Origin: Bog-756 sp963813525
GTDB lineage: Bacteria > Actinomycetota > Acidimicrobiia > Acidimicrobiales > RAAP-2
Assembly (NCBI GenBank): GCA_963813525.1
Contig: CAWEZI010000002.1
Coordinates: 359,797-423,796, forward strand
Length of the DNA stretch: 64,000 nucleotides
Direction of reading: 5' to 3'
The position numbers were made by a program, and so were the translations under genes. Below the pieces are notes generated by a model, which was given only the letters and a program-made list of their open reading frames with translations, was not told where the DNA came from and did no database searches. Below, one piece after another: positions 59,207 to 64,000 of the stretch (the first letter of the stretch is position 1; each line of letters begins with the position of its first letter).

Positions 59207-62134
59207 ATGGCAACCACTGACCTGACCGACACAACCCGCCAGCCCGGCCCCCGACGGGGTGCCGGCGGCGGCTCACGCCCACCGGCCGCCGGGGCCAAGC
59301 CCCTGGTCATCGTCGAGTCGCCGGCCAAGGCCAAGACGATCGCCGGGCTGCTCGGGTCCGATTACGTGGTCGAGTCCTCCATCGGCCACATCCGCGACCT
59401 GCCCCGACGGGCCGACGAGGTCCCCTCCGCCTACAAGGGGGAGGCGTGGTCCCGCCTGGGGGTCGATGTCGACAACGGGTTCAAGCCGCTCTACGTGGTC
59501 TCCACCGAAAAGAAGTCCCAGGTGGCCAAGTTGAAGCAGCTGGTCAAGAAGGCGTCCGAGGTCTATCTGGCCTCGGACGAAGACCGCGAGGGCGAGTCGA
59601 TCGCCTGGCATCTCCTGGAGGTGCTGGCGCCCCAGGTGCCGGTCAAGAGGATGGTCTTCCACGAGATCACCCGTCCGGCCATCGAACGGGCCGTGCTCGA
59701 GTGGCGGGATCTCGACCGGCGACTGGTCGACGCCCAGGAGGCCCGCCGGATCCTCGACCGCCTCTACGGCTACGAAGTCTCGCCCGTCCTGTGGAAGAAG
59801 ATCATGCCCCGGCTGTCGGCCGGACGGGTCCAGAGCGTGGCCACCCGCATGGTGGTCGAGCGGGAGCGGGCCCGCATGGTGTTCCGACCGGCCGGGTGGT
59901 GGGGGATCGACGCCACCTTCACCGCCACCGGCGCACCGGTGGCCGAGGGCACTCCCCGCTCGTTCACCGCTTCTCTGGCCGCGGTGGACGGGGTGGCCCT
60001 GGCCTCGGGCCGCGATTTCGACGAGGTCGGCAATCTGGCCTCGACCAACCCGGTGGTGGTGCTGGGCGAGGAGGAGGCCCGGGCGCTGGCCGCCGGACTG
60101 GCCGACGTGCCCTTTGCCGTCAGCGCGATGACCCACAAGCCGTTCCGCCGATCGCCGGCCGCCCCTTTCATGACCTCCACCCTCCAGCAGGAGGCCGGCC
60201 GCAAGCTGCGTTTCAGCTCGAAGCGGGCCATGCAGGTGGCCCAGCGCCTCTACGAGGATGGCTGGATCACCTACATGCGCACCGACTCGACCACCCTGTC
60301 GAGCGAGGCCCTCGGCGCCGCCCGGGCCCAGGCTTCCGCCCTGTACGGCCCCGAGTACGTGCCCGCCCAGCCGCGCCGCTACGAGCGCAAGGTCAAGAAC
60401 GCCCAGGAGGCCCATGAGGCCATTCGCCCGGCGGGCGAGACCTTCCGCACGCCCGACGAGGCGTCCCGCTCGCTGTCGGGCGACGAGTTCCGTCTCTACG
60501 ACCTCATTTGGAAGCGCACCGTGGCTTCGCAGATGGCCGACGCCACCGGCACCAGCGCCCAGGTCCGGCTGACCGGGGTGGCCACCGGGGCCGAGGGCAC
60601 GGCCGGTCGCAGGGCCGAGTTCTCGGCGTCGGGCAAGGTCATCCAGTTCCCCGGCTACCTGCGGGCCTACGTGGAGGGCGAGGACGACCCCGAGGCCGAA
60701 CTGGCCGATCGCGAAGTCCACCTCCCTCCCATGGCCGAGGGCGACCCGGTGGCGGTGGGCGATCTCGAGCCCGGCTCGCACGCCACACAGCCGCCGGCCC
60801 GTTATACCGAAGCCTCGCTGGTCAAGGCCATGGAGGAGTTGGGCGTGGGTCGTCCGTCGACCTACGCCAGCGTCATCGCCACCATCCTCGACCGGGGATA
60901 CGTGTGGAAGAAGGGGACCGCCCTGGTCCCCTCGTTCACCGCCTTCGCCGTGGTCGGACTGCTCGAGCGCTACTTCGCCAATCTTGTGGACTACGGGTTC
61001 ACCGCCTCCATGGAAGACGACCTCGACGCCATCGCCTCGGGGAACGAGGAGAGCCTCCCGTGGTTGACCCGCTTCTACTTCGGAACCAGCGGCCCCAACG
61101 GTGGAACCGGCGAGAACGGCGCCACCAACGGAGGAAGCCCCGACACCGGCGGATCCTCCACGCCGGTGGGTCGCGGCAGCGGGCTCGGGCTCAAGCGCGA
61201 GGTCAGCACCTACCTCGGCGAGATCGACGCCCGCGAGATCAACTCCATCCCCATCGGGGTCGGCTCCGACGGGCAGGCCATCGTGGCCCGGGTGGGCCGC
61301 TACGGCCCCTATCTGCAGCGGGGGGAGGACCGGGTCTCCATCCAGGACGACCTGGCTCCCGACGAGCTCACCGTGGAGAAAGCGGAGTCGCTGCTCGAGG
61401 CCCCCTCGTCCGACCGGGTCCTCGGTGACGATCCCGAGACGGGTCTGCCCGTCCAGGTCCGTGCCGGGCGGTTCGGGCCCTACGTGCAACTGGGAGACCT
61501 GGTCGAGGGAGGGCCCAAGCCCCGTACCTCCTCTCTGTTCGCCTCCCTGTCGCCGGCCACCATCACCATCGAGCAGGCCCTCGACCTCTTGCGCATCCCG
61601 CGGACGGTGGGCACCGATCCCTCGACGGGGGAGGAGATCGTGGCCCACAACGGCCGCTTCGGTCCCTATCTCAAGAAGGGGAGCGACACCCGGAGCCTCC
61701 AGTCCGAGGATCAGATCCTCACCGTGACCGTCGACCAGGCCCTGGCCCTGTTCGCCCAGCCCAAGACCCGGGGTCGCACGGCCAAGGGGCCACTGCGCGA
61801 GATGGGAGCGGACCCCGATACCGGTCTGCCCATGGTGGTCAAGGACGGGCGGTTCGGTCCCTACGTCACCGACGGCACCACCAATGCATCGCTGCGAAGG
61901 GGTGACGACGTCGAGGCCCTGACACCGGAGAGGGCGTCCGAGCTCCTGGCCGAGCGTCGGGCGGCCGGTCCTTCGACCCGGGCCAAAAAAGCGCCGGCCA
62001 GAAAGGCAGCCAAGAAGACGGCCAAGAAGGCCGGGGCCAAGAAGTCGGCGACCAAGAAGTCAGCGGCCAAAAAGGTGCCGGCCCAAAAGGCAGCGGCCAC
62101 GTCCCGGGCCACGAGGACCGACAGCGCCGGGTGA
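59207..62134 (+). CDS. topA: DNA topoisomerase I
   Basis: 975 aa type IA topoisomerase that relaxes negative supercoils. The Toprim domain has IVESPAKAKTIAGLLG and ASDEDREGESIAWHLLEVL with the metal-binding DxD; the active-site Tyr is in YMRTDSTTLS. No zinc-finger cysteines follow. Instead there are C-terminal repeats of the form GRFGPY (at least three) and a Lys/Ala tail (KKAPARKAAKKTAKK), as in mycobacterial TopA. A Gly/Asn/Thr-rich linker (about 625-655) interrupts the core. Its stop overlaps tmk by 4 bp. Confidence 0.97.
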   Translation: MATTDLTDTTRQPGPRRGAGGGSRPPAAGAKPLVIVESPAKAKTIAGLLGSDYVVESSIGHIRDLPRRADEVPSAYKGEAWSRLGVDVDNGFKPLYVVSTEKKSQVAKLKQLVKKASEVYLASDEDREGESIAWHLLEVLAPQVPVKRMVFHEITRPAIERAVLEWRDLDRRLVDAQEARRILDRLYGYEVSPVLWKKIMPRLSAGRVQSVATRMVVERERARMVFRPAGWWGIDATFTATGAPVAEGTPRSFTASLAAVDGVALASGRDFDEVGNLASTNPVVVLGEEEARALAAGLADVPFAVSAMTHKPFRRSPAAPFMTSTLQQEAGRKLRFSSKRAMQVAQRLYEDGWITYMRTDSTTLSSEALGAARAQASALYGPEYVPAQPRRYERKVKNAQEAHEAIRPAGETFRTPDEASRSLSGDEFRLYDLIWKRTVASQMADATGTSAQVRLTGVATGAEGTAGRRAEFSASGKVIQFPGYLRAYVEGEDDPEAELADREVHLPPMAEGDPVAVGDLEPGSHATQPPARYTEASLVKAMEELGVGRPSTYASVIATILDRGYVWKKGTALVPSFTAFAVVGLLERYFANLVDYGFTASMEDDLDAIASGNEESLPWLTRFYFGTSGPNGGTGENGATNGGSPDTGGSSTPVGRGSGLGLKREVSTYLGEIDAREINSIPIGVGSDGQAIVARVGRYGPYLQRGEDRVSIQDDLAPDELTVEKAESLLEAPSSDRVLGDDPETGLPVQVRAGRFGPYVQLGDLVEGGPKPRTSSLFASLSPATITIEQALDLLRIPRTVGTDPSTGEEIVAHNGRFGPYLKKGSDTRSLQSEDQILTVTVDQALALFAQPKTRGRTAKGPLREMGADPDTGLPMVVKDGRFGPYVTDGTTNASLRRGDDVEALTPERASELLAERRAAGPSTRAKKAPARKAAKKTAKKAGAKKSATKKSAAKKVPAQKAAATSRATRTDSAG

Positions 62135-62763
62135 GCGAGCGGCAGCGTGGTCGCCTCATCGCGTTGGAGGGAATCGACGGTTGTGGAAAATCAACCCAAG
62201 CTGAACTGCTGGCCACCCGCCTCGGTGCCGTACTGACCTTCGAGCCGGGAGCCACCGTGCTGGGTGAGTCGCTCCGGCGTCTGCTGCTCGACCGAGGGGA
62301 TGTTCCCATGGCCGAGAGGACCGAGGCTCTGCTCATGGGGGCGGACCGGGCCCAGCACGTGGACGAAGTCGTGCGCCCGGCCCTCGAGGCCGGTCGATGG
62401 GTCGTCTCCGATCGCTATTCGGCGTCCACCCTCGCCTACCAGGGCTTCGGCCGCGGGTTGGACCGGTCCGAGCTCGATCCACTGATCGCCTGGGCCACCC
62501 AAGGCATCAGCCCCGACCTCAACGTGCTGGTCGACGTCCCTGTCGAGGTGGGAGTGGCCCGGCGGGGCGCCGAGGCCGCCGACCGCTTCGAGGGTGAGGG
62601 CGACACCTTCCTGCAGCGGGTGGCGGCCGGCTATCGGTCGCTGGCCGGCGGAGCGGATGGGCCGTGGCTGGTGGTCGACGGCACCGGCCCGGTGGACGAT
62701 GTGGCCGCTGCCATCCGGTCCGGTGTCACCCGTTCGCTCGGGACCCCTCCCGACCATGGCTGA
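62131..62763 (+). CDS. tmk: Thymidylate kinase
   Basis: 210 aa; phosphorylates dTMP to dTDP. P-loop ALEGIDGCGKSTQAELL (about 10-26), the DR(Y/H) motif SDRYSASTLAYQGFGRG and LID region FEGEGDTFLQRV match the family. GTG 62131 overlaps the topA stop (GTGA). The gene order topA-tmk-holB is common in actinobacteria. Confidence 0.96.
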   Translation: MSERQRGRLIALEGIDGCGKSTQAELLATRLGAVLTFEPGATVLGESLRRLLLDRGDVPMAERTEALLMGADRAQHVDEVVRPALEAGRWVVSDRYSASTLAYQGFGRGLDRSELDPLIAWATQGISPDLNVLVDVPVEVGVARRGAEAADRFEGEGDTFLQRVAAGYRSLAGGADGPWLVVDGTGPVDDVAAAIRSGVTRSLGTPPDHG

Positions 62764-63919
62764 CCCCGGGGACAGCGCCATCGGGGCGCCTGTCGAGGAA
62801 AGCCCAACCGACGACGTGGCCGAGGTGCCGGTTCCGGCGCTGTTCGCCGGGGTGGTCGGTCAGCCGAGGGCGGTGGCCGCTCTGCGCGCCGCCGGCCGTC
62901 GGCCCGTCCACGCCTACCTCCTGCACGGTCCTCCCGGTTCGGGCAAGCGCACGGCGGCCCGGGCTCTGGCCGCCGCCCTCCTCTGTCCGGATGGCGGGTG
63001 CGGCCACTGTGCGGTGTGCACTCGTGCACTGCGCGGGACCCACCCCGATCTGGTGGAGATCGAGCGGTCGGGCGCCCTCCTCGACGTCGACGAGGCCCGT
63101 TCGATCGTCGCCCACGCCCAGAACCGCCCTCTGGAGGCTACCCGTCAGGTCCTGGTGGTCGACGATGTCCATCTGGCCGGCAAGGCGGTCCCCGCTCTCC
63201 TCAAGACGGTGGAGGAGCCGCCACCCACCACGGTGTTCGTGTTGATCGCCGACGACACGCCGCCCGAGCTGGCCACCATCGTGAGCCGGTGCGTGACCAT
63301 ATCCTTCGACCCGGTTCCCGAACGTGACGTGGCTGACTGGTTGGTGGGGCGGGGGGTCGAACCGGCCCAGGCCGCGGCCGTGGCCGGGGCGTCGGGGGGT
63401 CGCCTCGATCGGGCCGAGCTGCTGGTCGCCGACCCCGGGTTCGCCGCCCGCCAGCGCCAGTGGCGGGAGCTTCCCGCCCGGCTGGACGGGAGCGGGGCGG
63501 CAGCAGCGGCGGCGTCCGAGGAGCTGCTCGCCGCGGTGGACGAGGCTCTGGCCCCCCTGCGCGACCAGCACACACGCGAGCTGGCCCTGCTGGCTGAACA
63601 GTCCGAGGCAGTGGGGGCCAAGGGGATCACCGGGCGCCGGGGGATCGAGGAACGCCACCGGCGCGAGGAGCGGCGATGGCGGACCGACGACCTGCGGTTC
63701 GGTCTGGCCACCCTGGCCGGCGTCTACCGCGACCGACTGGTGACAGCGACCGGTCCGACCGTCGGCGGCGACGTTTCGCCGGGCACCACCCGTGGCCGTC
63801 AGCGGGCCGTCCGACAGGTGGCTGCCATCGAGCAGGCCACCGAGGCCCTCTCCCGTAATCCCAACGAATCGTTGCTTTTGGACGCCTTGATGGTCACATT
63901 GTCGGGAATGGACGAGTAG
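62756..63919 (+). CDS. holB: DNA polymerase III subunit delta'
   Basis: 387 aa clamp-loader AAA+ subunit. Walker A is HGPPGSGKRTAARALAAALL; the zinc-binding cysteines are in CPDGGCGHCAVC (about 80-91); VVDDVHLAGKAVPALLKTVE and the SRC motif TIVSRCVTISF follow. As in most delta' proteins the P-loop may not hydrolyse ATP. Start ATG 62756 overlaps tmk by 8 bp; the frame is open back to 62594 as a shadow of tmk. Confidence 0.95.
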   Translation: MADPGDSAIGAPVEESPTDDVAEVPVPALFAGVVGQPRAVAALRAAGRRPVHAYLLHGPPGSGKRTAARALAAALLCPDGGCGHCAVCTRALRGTHPDLVEIERSGALLDVDEARSIVAHAQNRPLEATRQVLVVDDVHLAGKAVPALLKTVEEPPPTTVFVLIADDTPPELATIVSRCVTISFDPVPERDVADWLVGRGVEPAQAAAVAGASGGRLDRAELLVADPGFAARQRQWRELPARLDGSGAAAAAASEELLAAVDEALAPLRDQHTRELALLAEQSEAVGAKGITGRRGIEERHRREERRWRTDDLRFGLATLAGVYRDRLVTATGPTVGGDVSPGTTRGRQRAVRQVAAIEQATEALSRNPNESLLLDALMVTLSGMDE

Positions 63920-63971
63920 GCGTCGTCGGTGGACCGGGGGGCGCACAGCTTCAGATAGCGTGGCAGGCCTC

Positions 63972-64000
63972 GCCTGGGTAGCTCAGTCGGTAGAGCAACG
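63972..64000 (+). tRNA. tRNA, 5' part only (cut by the window edge)
   Basis: GCCTGGGTAGCTCAGTCGGT then AGAGCAACG: a tRNA acceptor strand and complete D-arm (GCTC...GAGC). The anticodon lies beyond the edge, so the amino acid cannot be given. Confidence 0.85.

Noticed and set aside
59273..61648. Long minus-strand open frame (791 codons) opposite topA
   Set aside because: Antisense shadow of a certain gene with no recognisable motif.

Overview
The window reads as chromosomal DNA of a high-GC actinobacterium. Supporting signs are a WhiB regulator, a pair of Get3/ArsA-like ATPases, a GlnR-type regulator beside two glutamine synthetases, frequent GTG starts, 4-bp ATGA/GTGA gene overlaps and a topA-tmk-holB run. 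The paired DUF929/VKOR genes, the lysine-type (K+-insensitive) proton pyrophosphatase and the ComA-like gene suggest an Acidimicrobiia-like lineage, but that placement is inference.

Left region (1-15.8 kb) is accessory DNA next to a tRNA-Ala(TGC) gene (15734-15807, minus strand) whose 3' end faces it. It holds small stress and detoxification cassettes: methyltransferase/TetR, Hsp20 with a CIRCE site, SDR/DUF1330, TetR with a broken SDR and broken PPOX enzyme, a large arylsulfatase, a nonsense-interrupted IS110 transposase, an ECF sigma factor with its membrane partner, and a frameshifted PIG-L deacetylase. Between the cassettes lie diverged copies of one repeat (1777-2035, 4377-4590, 8041-8290, 11104-11350). 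The repeat resembles the tRNA-Ala T-arm/acceptor end plus its terminator hairpin and downstream flank (15629-15756). All copies have the same orientation. This looks like serial accretion of DNA at one tRNA gene, or a tRNA-derived small element spread between genes.

Middle region (16-32 kb) starts with an ArdC/IrrE-like metalloprotease, a CMD-fold protein, a SHOCT protein, inorganic pyrophosphatase divergent from polyphosphate kinase, and an intact IS110 element. It continues with an aldo/keto reductase and a tightly coupled operon of phosphosulfolactate synthase, VOC protein, AMP-forming ligase and acyltransferase-3 that converges on an SGNH hydrolase. That operon has no obvious described product. 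A tRNA-Pro(CGG) and a CorC-like CBS protein follow.

Right region (32-64 kb) is mostly conserved housekeeping: response regulator, BagAB-like ATPases and WhiB; a DUF929-VKOR-DUF929 oxidative-folding module; alpha/beta hydrolase and NUDIX; Mrp and ErpA-type Fe-S proteins; a compact Fe-S/molybdopterin oxidase-like gene with no canonical start; RidA; GlnR, GlnA and GlnII with a GlnR-box-like site shared with nadE; a primary-type sigma factor; two TrkA proteins divergent from a KimA-like potassium permease that carries a C-terminal OB-fold and a frameshift; H+-PPase; topA, tmk, holB; and the 5' part of another tRNA at the right edge.

No rRNA, CRISPR array, phage module or integrase gene was seen.
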